A stretch of 64,000 bases of DNA from Verrucomicrobiota bacterium. GTDB taxonomy: Bacteria; Verrucomicrobiota; Verrucomicrobiia; Opitutales; Opitutaceae. Every line of letters begins with the position of its first letter. The stretch's first letter is position 1. A model generated the notes under the pieces. It was not told the origin of the DNA. It did no database searches and saw nothing but the letters and a program-made list of their open reading frames with translations. Both the position numbers and the translations under genes were made by a program. Location: the NCBI GenBank assembly GCA_014584295.1, contig JACTNC010000058.1, forward strand, positions 62,001 to 126,000, written 5' to 3'. Below are positions 27,491 to 36,349 of this stretch, piece after piece.

Positions 27491-29812
27491 ATGAAAGCAA
27501 TCGGCGGCCATGTCGTGCTGGCAGTTTGTCTGGCATTGCTCGGTTTCTCGGCGCCGAAGACCTTGGGCCAAAGCTTGTCCCGGCAAGGACAAGCCGGTCT
27601 TTTGGAAAAAGACCGCGTGAGGATCGGACTGGATAAGCTGGAGATCGGACCGGAATCCGAGATTGTTGTCGCAAATGAGTGCGACTTGGTCGAGACCACC
27701 GCGGCGAAGGTGCTGCAGCGGTTTCTGGCCAGGGCCTCGTTGTCCGTCGAGATCACTCCCGAATCCCGGGCCATCGGGAAGCGACGAATCTTCCTGGGGC
27801 GCGACGCAAACCTTCGAATCGTCAAGCAGCTGGGAGACAGGGGTGAACTAAGCATCCGGAATGTGCCTGCGGAAGATGACGGCTTCCACCTGAAGCGGAT
27901 CGGACAGGACATCGTGATAGCCGGCGCCAATCCTCGCGGAGTCCTCTACGGAGCCTATGCGTTGGAGGATTTCATCGCCGACGGAGCGGAATCCCCGCTG
28001 GATATCAAGAGGATCCCCTACTTCCGCAAGCGCTCGAACACCAAGGGATACTATTTCAATGCCTACAGTGGAGAATTCACGCGTGATGATGCTGAATACC
28101 TTTCCCGCTTGGGCGTGAACCAGTACACCAGCTGCGACGGTTCCGGCGCAATGTCGCATTTGCATGAACTCGTTCAAAGTGACACTTTTCCGTTTCAAAA
28201 CCCGCCCGTTGCAGAATATCGGCGGAAGGTGAAGTCCATCGCCGCCCTTTGCAAGGAATACGGTATCGATTACTATCTCATGCTTTGGGAGCCGATCGTG
28301 CCGCAACTCGGAGCGGACATCGCAAAATACCCTCCGGAAGCTCTCGGTGCGGTCAGGCGCCCCTGGGGCGGCGACAAGGACGGCATGGATAGAACCTTGT
28401 GCATCAGCAGCCCGATCGTTCAGGAACACTACCGTGGTTTGGTCCAAAAATTTGTCCGCGACTTCAGCGACGTAAAAGGTTTCTTTTTCTACAATATGGA
28501 CGGCGCCACTTGGCTGTGCACCCCCAGCCTCTGCCCGCGCTGTGCAGCCGCCGTCAAGGATTCCGATCATGACCTATTCAACCCTTGGGAGATCCAGTCC
28601 CGATTGGTATCATTGCTGGCGCATGTTGCCCATGAAGAAAGACCGGATTTCAATTTCAATTTTTGGGGTGCTGTTCATTTTCATGGCGATGATGTGAGGA
28701 AGCTGCTGCATCACACGGTAGGGTACGATGCACTTTCGGTCGGGTGGGACGGCAGCGACCACGACATCATGGTCACACTGGAGAACCAGCGGCCCTGCGC
28801 GGAGGTTCTCATGACGCAATCGGCCGCCGAGGCAAGGGGGATCCCGATGTACGCGTACTTCGCCTACAATCGACTGGAATCGGTTCCGCAGGGCTTTCCG
28901 TTCCCGTTTCAAGTCAGTGCTTCGCTGAAGAAATTTAAGGAATGGGGCGTGGAAAACCTCATCGAGGTGACGGGGCCGACGCCCGAGTTCAACTCGATCA
29001 ACGCCCTGACGATGAGGGAATTTCAGTCCAACCCCGACACGGATCCGGAAGCGTTCCTTTCGGCGTTATCAACCAGACAATTCGGCCCGGCCGCAGGCAA
29101 ACTGATGTTCCGCGCCTGGGAAGAGATCAAAACCGCGATGGACACGTGGAACGGATATTCGATCACACCCTTGAGCGGCAGTCAGGGCTTTCTCAGCATC
29201 GGCACGCTCTTCGGCGTACCCCCGGCGATCCTCCCCGGCATCGCCGAGGATTTCGACCATCAGATCGCCGTGCGGATACGCGTCGAGCCATGGCGCGCCT
29301 CGGGTTACCAGAGGTTCAAGGAGCCGGCCTTCCTGGAGAAAATGGAGCGGATGCATGATCATCTGGTGAAGGCGGCGAACCTTTCCGGACAGGCCGCCGC
29401 CGCCGCGAGCGACCAGGAGTTCATCGACATCGCCTATTATGCAGGGCCCGCTGGACGCCCCACCCGAAGGCAGTATGCGGAATTGAATCATGCTCCGATC
29501 GCCCTGGCTGCCGCGCTCTGCCAGCAACGCATCAACATCGTGCGAGCCTATCATCTGCTGACGGAGATGGGAAACGCCCAAGCGGACGGCGATACTCCGC
29601 TGGCGCACGCCAAGGAGAAGCTCTATTTGGAACTCCTCCGTGAGGATATCGCGGTCCAAGAACATTTTGCCGGGCTTCTCATGGGCTTTGCCGCGATGCA
29701 TCCGTGTTTTACGCGCACGAGCCTGACCGACCGTGAGATCACCAACCTGCTGGCCGCCACTCGTGGTAAGATCGAAAAGCTGAAAGCGCACCTTGCCTCG
29801 AGGGGAACCTGA
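27491..29812 (+). CDS. Secreted GH67N-like glycosidase candidate, tandem paralog B
   Basis: A 774-residue protein. The frame is open to a GTG at 27257, but the ATG at 27491 starts the signal peptide (VVLAVCLALLGFSAPKTLG) and lies downstream of the promoter motif. Its domain order matches that of paralog A: GH67N-like region (RRIFLGRDANL, VIAGANPRGVLYGAYALED), a cysteine cluster (WLCTPSLCPRCAAAV), FNFNFWGAVHFHGDD, VTGPTPEFNSINAL and a helical end. The signal region and several loops differ from A, suggesting divergence in specificity after duplication. It is followed after 98 bp by the DUF2961 lipoprotein gene. Confidence 0.75.
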   Translation: MKAIGGHVVLAVCLALLGFSAPKTLGQSLSRQGQAGLLEKDRVRIGLDKLEIGPESEIVVANECDLVETTAAKVLQRFLARASLSVEITPESRAIGKRRIFLGRDANLRIVKQLGDRGELSIRNVPAEDDGFHLKRIGQDIVIAGANPRGVLYGAYALEDFIADGAESPLDIKRIPYFRKRSNTKGYYFNAYSGEFTRDDAEYLSRLGVNQYTSCDGSGAMSHLHELVQSDTFPFQNPPVAEYRRKVKSIAALCKEYGIDYYLMLWEPIVPQLGADIAKYPPEALGAVRRPWGGDKDGMDRTLCISSPIVQEHYRGLVQKFVRDFSDVKGFFFYNMDGATWLCTPSLCPRCAAAVKDSDHDLFNPWEIQSRLVSLLAHVAHEERPDFNFNFWGAVHFHGDDVRKLLHHTVGYDALSVGWDGSDHDIMVTLENQRPCAEVLMTQSAAEARGIPMYAYFAYNRLESVPQGFPFPFQVSASLKKFKEWGVENLIEVTGPTPEFNSINALTMREFQSNPDTDPEAFLSALSTRQFGPAAGKLMFRAWEEIKTAMDTWNGYSITPLSGSQGFLSIGTLFGVPPAILPGIAEDFDHQIAVRIRVEPWRASGYQRFKEPAFLEKMERMHDHLVKAANLSGQAAAAASDQEFIDIAYYAGPAGRPTRRQYAELNHAPIALAAALCQQRINIVRAYHLLTEMGNAQADGDTPLAHAKEKLYLELLREDIAVQEHFAGLLMGFAAMHPCFTRTSLTDREITNLLAATRGKIEKLKAHLASRGT

Positions 29813-29910
29813 CCCGACCGACGTTCGCGTTGCGAATGGGTGGTGATCTGCCGGAGATCGCCGCCGCCACCCTTCATCAACGACCGCAAGACCACCGCTC
29901 TTTCCCTCCC

Positions 29911-31188
29911 ATGAAAACACCTGCTTTGCTTCGTCTCGGCCTGCTTGCCACCGTTCTCCTCCTCCCGGCCTGCAACAACACCATGCCCGTCTCCGTCACC
30001 CGTGAGCCGGGAAACATCCTGCCGATCTACCGGGCCGGCACCGGCCGCTTGACCCGTTGGGCCGGTTTTGAAAATCCCACCGCCGCCAAGGGTGCCGGAG
30101 GCCGGGCCAATTCCGGATGGAAGGGGAGCGCGGCCCAGTCGGTGCGGGCTGGCGAGACGAAGACCCTACTCGACGTCAGGGGAACCGGCACCGTGCGGCG
30201 CATCTGGATGACCCTTCATCCCCGCGAACCCCGGCTCATGCGCGCGCTGCACCTGCGCATGTACTGGGACGGAGCGGACCGGCCGGCCGTGTCGGTTCCA
30301 CTGGGCGATTTTTTCGGCCATATCCTGGGACGCGTCGCGCCGTTCGAAAACGAGTTCTTTTCCAGCCCCGAAGGTCGCTCGTTCAACTGCATCATCCCCA
30401 TGCCGTTTCGCACCGGCGCGCGCATCACGCTCACAAATGAATCCAACGAGGACGTTCCGTATCTCTTTTACGACGTCGACTTCGAGCTGCAGGATGAACC
30501 GCACACCGCGGACACGCTCTACTTCCACGCCCACTGGCATCGTGAGCGCTACACCACGCTGGGTCGTGATTTTGAGATTTTGCCGCGTGTAAACGGCCGG
30601 GGCCGCTATCTTGGCGCACACCTCGGTGTGATCACCCACCCCGACTATACCGGTTGGTGGGGTGAAGGAGAAGTGAAGATCTTCCTGGACGGGGATACCG
30701 CGCATCCCACCCTCAACAATTCCGGCACGGAGGATTACATCGGCACCGCCTGGGGCCAGGGCAGGTTTCAGCATCGCTACCAGGGCGCGCTGGCGGCCGA
30801 CGACAAACTGGGCCACTACACCTTCTACCGCTACCACGTCCCCGACCCGGTCTACTTCGACCGGGACGTCCGGGTGACAATGCAGCAGATGGGCAACGAC
30901 TCGAAGGAAAACGTCTTGAAAATGATCGAACGGGGCGTGCCGCTCCTGCCCGTGATCGTCGATCATGGCGGCGCGGACAAATTCCGGCTGCTGCTTGACG
31001 GCCAAAATCCTCCGTCCCTTGCGGACGACCTTCTCTCCGGAGGCTATGTGTGCTACCTGCGACGTGACGACGTTTCGGCAGTCTCGCTCTTCTATCTCGA
31101 CCGGCCGACTGACGAACTGCCACCACTTGGTTCGGTAGAGGCGCGCACCCAAGGTATTTCGGAAAAGAATGCAGCATTCCCAAAATAG
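29911..31188 (+). CDS. DUF2961 (GH172-type) lipoprotein
   Basis: About 425 residues from the ATG at 29911, giving a lipoprotein signal with lipobox LLLPAC. A longer open frame from a TTG at 29830 would hide this signal. The DUF2961 pattern follows: ENPTAAKGAGGRANSGWKGSA, TVRRIWMTL, VSVPLGDFFG, MPFRTGARITLTNES, and NNSGTEDYIGTAWGQ with the conserved Glu. This family is now known as GH172, whose characterised members act on alpha-D-fructofuranosidic or alpha-D-arabinofuranosidic linkages. It is probably anchored in the membrane facing the periplasm, and is the last gene of the unit started at site 4. Confidence 0.88.
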   Translation: MKTPALLRLGLLATVLLLPACNNTMPVSVTREPGNILPIYRAGTGRLTRWAGFENPTAAKGAGGRANSGWKGSAAQSVRAGETKTLLDVRGTGTVRRIWMTLHPREPRLMRALHLRMYWDGADRPAVSVPLGDFFGHILGRVAPFENEFFSSPEGRSFNCIIPMPFRTGARITLTNESNEDVPYLFYDVDFELQDEPHTADTLYFHAHWHRERYTTLGRDFEILPRVNGRGRYLGAHLGVITHPDYTGWWGEGEVKIFLDGDTAHPTLNNSGTEDYIGTAWGQGRFQHRYQGALAADDKLGHYTFYRYHVPDPVYFDRDVRVTMQQMGNDSKENVLKMIERGVPLLPVIVDHGGADKFRLLLDGQNPPSLADDLLSGGYVCYLRRDDVSAVSLFYLDRPTDELPPLGSVEARTQGISEKNAAFPK

Positions 31189-31192
31189 TTTC

Positions 31193-31227
31193 GTGAGATT
31201 GACGAACCTGGTGGTCGTCAATCTCAC
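31193..31227 (+). terminator. Perfect 13-bp stem-loop after the DUF2961 gene
   Basis: Starting four bases after the stop codon, GTGAGATTGACGA (31193-31205) pairs perfectly with TCGTCAATCTCAC (31215-31227) across a 9-base loop. There is no T-run on the plus side, so it is either an imperfect terminator or an mRNA 3'-end stabiliser. Confidence 0.5.
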
Positions 31228-31348
31228 ATGAACCGATGCCGCATTCCATCAAGCCTGTACCTACAAACGCCGCTGATCTTTTCGCATACTTGGCTACACC
31301 TTGAGATTTTTTCCTGGGGATATCGATCGATTCATGATGTGGCGCTTA

Positions 31349-31402
31349 GTGCCACCGAATGAGCTAACTGGCGTAGCCGGTAAGGACATGATTCAGTAGT
31401 CT
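31349..31402 (+). promoter_or_regulatory. Shared 30-bp motif plus -10 box, upstream of the MHS transporter (site 5)
   Basis: 31349-31378 matches the motif (GTGCCACCGAATGAGC, then GGCGTAGCC). TAGTCT at 31397-31402 sits after exactly 18 bp. The transporter ATG at 31419 is only 16 bp further, so the leader is very short. Confidence 0.58.
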
Positions 31403-31418
31403 TCCAACCATCCCTCAA

Positions 31419-32738
31419 ATGATGCGATCTGCCCCAGCAGGAAACCCGTTCAAGAGAGTCGTCATATCCAGCATGCTGGGCACGGCGATCGAATGGTACG
31501 ATTTCTTCCTGTACGGCACGGCAGCGGCACTCGTCTTCAATCGCCTGTTCTTTCCCACGCTGGAGCCCTTGGCAGGAACGATGGCTGCCTTTGCCAGCTA
31601 TGCGGTCGGATTCTTCGCCAGGCCGCTCGGGGGGATTATTTTCGGGCATTTCGGCGATCGCATTGGCCGAAAATCGATGTTGGTGACCACGCTGGTAATG
31701 ATGGGGCTGGCCACATTTCTCGTGGGCTTGCTGCCCACCTACGAGCGGCTCGGATTGTGGGCTCCTGTCCTGCTCGTTGCCTTACGTATCATTCAGGGGC
31801 TTGCTGTCGGTGGGGAGTGGGGAGGAGCGGTGTTGATGGTGGCGGAACACGCAGATCGGGGTCGACGCGGCTTTTTTGTCAGTTGGGTCCAGGTGGGTGT
31901 GCCTGTCGGGCTTTTGCTGGCAACTGGTGTGTTCGCCCTCTTTTCGTATCTGCCAGAGGCGAACTTTCTTTCATGGGGATGGCGCGTCCCTTTTCTGTTT
32001 GGCATAGTTCTGACCGCCTTGGGTTTCTTCATACGGCTGAAGGTCATGGAAAGCCCCATTTTCGAACAGACACGGATGAGCGATGCGGGCAGGCAAATGC
32101 CGCACATACCGATCATGGAAGTGTTACGCACCCACAAGAAGAACGTCCTCTTGTCCATGGGCGCACGAATGGCCGAAAACGCCTTCTTCTATATTTTCAC
32201 CGTCTGGGTTCTCAGCTATGCCACCCAGAATCTGGGGCTCCCACGGAGTTCATTGCTCAATGGCGTGCTGATCGGCTCCGCCGCACAACTCGTGGCGATT
32301 CCTTGGTTTGGTGCACTTTCCGACCGCATCGGGCGGAAGCCGGTATATCTGGGTGGAACCTTGTTCCTGCTGGCTTTCGTCATGCCTTTCTTCTGGCTGA
32401 TTGAGTCCCGCAATGAACTTCTCGTCTGGTTGGCCATCGTGCTCGGCATGATTGGTCATTCGGCACTGTATGGTCCGCAGGCTGCTTTCTTTTCCGAGCT
32501 CTTCGGTACGCGTACGCGCTATACCGGGGCCTCATTGGGCTACCAGTTGGCCGCGCCGTTCGCCGGTGGACTCGCGCCGCTGATCGCGTCCAGCCTTCTG
32601 CGGTCATCGGGGGGATCAACATGGCCGATAGCTGTGTATCTTGGTCTGCTGGGAGTGATTACCATCGTCAGCGTGGTGCTCGCCGCGGAAACCAACCGTG
32701 CCGATCTGAATGACAAGGCAGCGGCGGCTGAGTCCTGA
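31419..32738 (+). CDS. MFS metabolite:H+ symporter (MHS type, ShiA/ProP-like)
   Basis: A 439-residue, 12-helix transporter. AIEWYDFFLYG in helix 1 and ARPLGGIIFGHFGDRIGRK in the helix 2-3 loop are hallmarks of the MHS family, which imports carboxylates and similar metabolites (shikimate, alpha-ketoglutarate, proline/betaine) with protons. The second-half loop GALSDRIGRKPVY is also present. ATGATG at the start allows either Met. It is headed by the shared promoter motif, so it is likely to import an acidic product of the glycan enzymes such as an aldonic or uronic acid. The substrate is not determinable from sequence. Confidence 0.9.
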   Translation: MMRSAPAGNPFKRVVISSMLGTAIEWYDFFLYGTAAALVFNRLFFPTLEPLAGTMAAFASYAVGFFARPLGGIIFGHFGDRIGRKSMLVTTLVMMGLATFLVGLLPTYERLGLWAPVLLVALRIIQGLAVGGEWGGAVLMVAEHADRGRRGFFVSWVQVGVPVGLLLATGVFALFSYLPEANFLSWGWRVPFLFGIVLTALGFFIRLKVMESPIFEQTRMSDAGRQMPHIPIMEVLRTHKKNVLLSMGARMAENAFFYIFTVWVLSYATQNLGLPRSSLLNGVLIGSAAQLVAIPWFGALSDRIGRKPVYLGGTLFLLAFVMPFFWLIESRNELLVWLAIVLGMIGHSALYGPQAAFFSELFGTRTRYTGASLGYQLAAPFAGGLAPLIASSLLRSSGGSTWPIAVYLGLLGVITIVSVVLAAETNRADLNDKAAAAES

Positions 32739-32849
32739 TGAAAACGCTCACGTCGACTGTCATTCGCGACGTCGAACCCGTGGCATCTCATATCCACAGG
32801 CGTGAATCCTTGATGACATGCAACAGGGCTTTCGGGCGAGGGTGAACCA

Positions 32850-34931
32850 ATGACAATTGGCTTCCGCATCATCCGTCAGATCTGGTCTAGCGGGCTCCTG
32901 ATTGCGGGGGGAACTTTCCTTGCTGGAACAGCATCGGCGGAAGTGATCCCCGCGTTGCAATCGGACATGGTTGAATATCGCATCGCCCATGGATTGCCGG
33001 GTCGGCCGACAGGCATCAGCGAAACGAACTGGAACAGCCTGCTGCAGTCGGGATCTGAATTGCAGGCACGATTGGAGTCCCTTCGCGCTCACGGGGATCC
33101 CGCAGGAAATCCCGTTCCAGCGCATCTGTTGGCCGACGCCGGAGCACTTTGGCGCAATGTGCTTTGGCTCTTTCGTTACGAAGAAGTGCTGGCCCCTGGC
33201 GATGTTGAACGCATTGAGCGTGCACTCGAAGAAGGCAGGGCGCGTGCGGATGAACTCGCGGCGGGCACTGCCGGCTGGACTGTGCGCAAGGGAAGACTGC
33301 TTCGCGGCTTTGTATCCGCGATCGACGGATCTTGCCAACCCTACGGCCTGATTGTTCCTGAGAAATACGATCCGGCAAAGCCCATGCGTCTCGATGTTGT
33401 GCTTCATGGCAGCACCGCCCCGCGTGGCGGTGCTGCACTGCGTATCTGTCATCGTTTCCTGGCAGTCAACCAGCCGCCGGTTGAGGAACATGACTTCATT
33501 GAACTTTATCCGCTTGGCCGTGTGGAGAATGGATATCGCTGGGCAGGCGAAACGGACATTCTCGAGGCGATTGATGCAGTCTGCCGACAATACACCATCA
33601 ACCGGAACCAGATCGTGCTTCGCGGCTTCTCCATGGGGGCCTCCGGAACGTGGCATGTCGGTCTGAAGCACCCAGATCGTTTTGCAGCGCTGGGTCCTTA
33701 TTGCGGCTATGTGGACACTTATCGTTTTTCCGCCTCACCCAATCCGCGTTTTGTTCGTGTGGCCAATCTCCCGCCACAGCAGGCGGCCGGTCTTCACCTG
33801 AACGATGCTGTGGATTACGCGGCGAATGCAGGTATCGTGCCCGTCGTTGCGGCAATGGGTGAACTTGATCCGGGGTACGTCAATCACATCTACATGGCCG
33901 ACGCCTTCGCAGCAGAAGGCCTGCAGCTCGTCAACCTGATCGCCCCAGGCACTGCCCATCAGATCCACAAAGAAACCCAGGCAGAGCAGTTGCGCCTCAT
34001 AGCAGCTCATGTCGCGTCGTGCACGATCGAGCCACCGCGCACGCTGCGTTTTGTCACATGGTCGCTCAAGTATGCCCGATGCTACTGGATCGAATTGAGG
34101 GCACTCTCCCGCCAATATGAGCGAGCGGAAATCGCTGCAGGATTCGGCAGGGATGGCGTGGTAAGAGTCACAGACCTAAAGAATATCGAGCAGTTTGCGC
34201 TCGATCTTTCACGGATGAAGGAACCGCTGACAGGCATTGAAGTGCTTGGACAGCAGGTGCTGATTCCCAGACAAGAGCGTGTCCTCCTGCTTGGGCGTGA
34301 CGGGAAGGGTTGGCGATGTCTGAATTCGGAGGACGGCGCGATCACCCACACCAAACAACCGGGCTTGCAGGGACCGATTGATGACGCCTTTACCCGTTCG
34401 TTTCTCTGCGTGCGGGGTACAGGAAACCCGTGGCATCCTGAGGTTGCCGAATGGGCTGAGGCTTCACTCCGCCGCTTTGCTTGGGAATGGGCCCGTTACA
34501 TGGGAGGGGATCTGCCGGTCAAAAAGGATACTGAGGTGACGCCTCTTGACCTGCGCACACGCCACCTTGTGTTGTTTGGCGATCCGGGAAGCAACCTGTG
34601 GATCAGGAAGGCACTGCCAGCGCTCCCTGTAAAATGGACCCCAAAAACGATCGAACTGGGGAATCGGCGCGTGTCGGCCGAGAACCACGCCCCGGTTCTC
34701 ATCTGCGCAAGCCCGCTTGAGGGAGCCGAAGGCCATTACATCGTCGTGAACAGCGGCCATACTTTTCATGAGGCGGAATTTTCCACCCTGAACTATCTCC
34801 TTTATCCGCGTCTTGGAGATTGGGCACTCGTTGAAACGAGGCCGGGCAGCACGGCATGGAAACCACGGGATGCTGATTTCCCCGAGCACATCCTGGATAC
34901 GGGCTATTTTGACGAATTCTGGCGGTTGTGA
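32850..34931 (+). CDS. Secreted alpha/beta hydrolase (prolyl-oligopeptidase / esterase type)
   Basis: A 693-residue protein with an export signal (LIAGGTFLAGTASA). The region PYGLIVPEKYDPAKPMRLDVVLHG starts an alpha/beta-hydrolase fold. The nucleophile is in GFSMGASGTWH, about Ser261, and a late His lies in APGTAHQIHKE (about residue 371). The last 300 residues form an extra domain of beta character (YLLYPRLGDWALVE). Such enzymes in glycan loci are commonly esterases removing acetyl or feruloyl groups. The ATG follows a GAGG-type ribosome site about 8 bases upstream. The 3' end overlaps the antisense frame of the sialidase-like gene by 468 bp. Confidence 0.82.
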   Translation: MTIGFRIIRQIWSSGLLIAGGTFLAGTASAEVIPALQSDMVEYRIAHGLPGRPTGISETNWNSLLQSGSELQARLESLRAHGDPAGNPVPAHLLADAGALWRNVLWLFRYEEVLAPGDVERIERALEEGRARADELAAGTAGWTVRKGRLLRGFVSAIDGSCQPYGLIVPEKYDPAKPMRLDVVLHGSTAPRGGAALRICHRFLAVNQPPVEEHDFIELYPLGRVENGYRWAGETDILEAIDAVCRQYTINRNQIVLRGFSMGASGTWHVGLKHPDRFAALGPYCGYVDTYRFSASPNPRFVRVANLPPQQAAGLHLNDAVDYAANAGIVPVVAAMGELDPGYVNHIYMADAFAAEGLQLVNLIAPGTAHQIHKETQAEQLRLIAAHVASCTIEPPRTLRFVTWSLKYARCYWIELRALSRQYERAEIAAGFGRDGVVRVTDLKNIEQFALDLSRMKEPLTGIEVLGQQVLIPRQERVLLLGRDGKGWRCLNSEDGAITHTKQPGLQGPIDDAFTRSFLCVRGTGNPWHPEVAEWAEASLRRFAWEWARYMGGDLPVKKDTEVTPLDLRTRHLVLFGDPGSNLWIRKALPALPVKWTPKTIELGNRRVSAENHAPVLICASPLEGAEGHYIVVNSGHTFHEAEFSTLNYLLYPRLGDWALVETRPGSTAWKPRDADFPEHILDTGYFDEFWRL

Positions 34932-36119
34932 ATCCATTGTTATTCTCAGGCGGGAGAGTCGGCCGAGTTGCTGGTTGCCGGCGACGTAGGCGAGAAGCAC
35001 GGCGTCGTCGGTGAAGTGGATGGCAGTGTAGCAGAACCAGCCGGCTAGGTCGCTTTCGATCACGAGGGGCGGTCCCCAGGATCTCGCTTCGTCGCTCGAG
35101 AACGAAATTACGAGCGGGGCGCGCTGATTGGCCGCCTTGGGGACCGGCACCCGGCCTGAATGGTCATTGAAGACCGCCAACAGCAGATTCGTCCCCGGGA
35201 CTCGTTTGATGCTCAAGGGCGAATTCGGCGTCACAAAGGGCGAGCGCTCCGGCGGTCCGAAGGATTTTCCGTCGTCGGTTGACCAGTACTGGAACTGCGC
35301 GCCGCGATCGGTGCGTGACCACGAATAAATCTTCCCTTCCTTCAACTCAACCACACCCGGTTCCTGAAGCCCGGACCGGCTCGCAACGGGCAGCGCCCAC
35401 CAGTTGTCCGACTCCTTCCAGGTGGTCCCTTCGTCATCGGAATAGTACCACAACGTGAGTCCGCGCGAATCCCAGGATTCCCAATTGTCACCGGATCCTT
35501 TCAGGCGATGAAATGCCACCGGTACCAGGATTCGCCCCGATCGCGTCTGGATCACGCGGTCGTTGTTGAGTACGAAATAACCTGGCGCGTCATGAATAAG
35601 CTGCGGCGGTGTCCACGTCTGCCCCTCATCGCTGCTGGTCGACATGACCACATGGCAATCCCTCAGACGCGTTTTCTTGACGGCGTGAAAGCGGGCAATT
35701 CGTCCGCTGGCGAGCCTCAGCAGGGACACGCTCATGATGTTCTGGTATTCGCCTGTTTCCACCACAACCCGTGGAGCGCTCCAGGTGCGTCCCTGGTCGT
35801 CGGAATAAATCTCCGCAATTTCCGAACGGTCGAAGTCCGCAGCGCCACCCGAGAACTGGGAGTAATCAAAAAGAATCCGACCAGACTTGAGAGTGACAAA
35901 GCTGCCCTCGGTGTTGCGAGGGTGATCGGGGGTGGGATCGATGTCATGCGGCGCGGGCAATCCCGGCGCGCTGTGAACCTCCACCGCGAGCGCCAGGATC
36001 AGGATGGCAGCTACAATCTGCCACGAACGAGAGCGTCTCTTAACATCACTACCTTGAGTCTGATCCGTTTCGAACACGCGAGGATGGGTCGGAGCATGCA
36101 TCAGGTCATTCCTGTTCAT
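34464..36119 (-). CDS. Sialidase-like (Asp-box) secreted protein with an antisense-derived tail
   Basis: After a signal segment (SWQIVAAILILALAVEVHSA) there are at least five Asp-box repeats of the form S-x-D-x-G-x-x-W: YSDDQGRTWSAP, SSDEGQTWTPP, YSDDEGTTWKE, STDDGKSF and SSDEARSWGPP. This indicates a six-bladed sialidase fold covering about the first 390 residues. The family normally ends near VLLAYVAGNQQLGRLSRLRI, at about 34945. The frame then runs on for about 160 codons that are antisense to the hydrolase gene, so the real stop codon seems lost. The longest frame starts at TTG 36143; ATG 36119, or 36101 with AGGA 8 bases before it, is likelier. Sialidase-fold proteins cleave terminal sugars; specificity unknown. 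Confidence 0.72.
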   Translation of the reverse strand: MNRNDLMHAPTHPRVFETDQTQGSDVKRRSRSWQIVAAILILALAVEVHSAPGLPAPHDIDPTPDHPRNTEGSFVTLKSGRILFDYSQFSGGAADFDRSEIAEIYSDDQGRTWSAPRVVVETGEYQNIMSVSLLRLASGRIARFHAVKKTRLRDCHVVMSTSSDEGQTWTPPQLIHDAPGYFVLNNDRVIQTRSGRILVPVAFHRLKGSGDNWESWDSRGLTLWYYSDDEGTTWKESDNWWALPVASRSGLQEPGVVELKEGKIYSWSRTDRGAQFQYWSTDDGKSFGPPERSPFVTPNSPLSIKRVPGTNLLLAVFNDHSGRVPVPKAANQRAPLVISFSSDEARSWGPPLVIESDLAGWFCYTAIHFTDDAVLLAYVAGNQQLGRLSRLRITMDSQPPEFVKIARIQDVLGEISIPWFPCRAARPRFNECPISKTRIKEIVQGGKFRLMKSMAAVHDDVMAFGSLKRACADENRGVVLGRHAPIPQFDRFWGPFYRERWQCLPDPQVASRIAKQHKVACAQVKRRHLSILFDRQIPSHVTGPFPSKAAE

Positions 36120-36349
36120 CGGGACACATCGCGAAACTCTCAACAGGATGTCAAATCTCCTGACCAGTGTTTATGGCATTGGGTCAACGGCGCGTCCAGA
36201 CACTTTCCGTCGCGGACCGATTGTGGTCACGAGAAAGTCACCCGCGTGCTTCGACCATACCCCCGCGAAGGCAAGATCCCAGAGGATCATCGTCCGCGAC
36301 GCGTGGCGGTGCCATAAACAATAAACTCCGGTTGACATGTCCCAACCCT

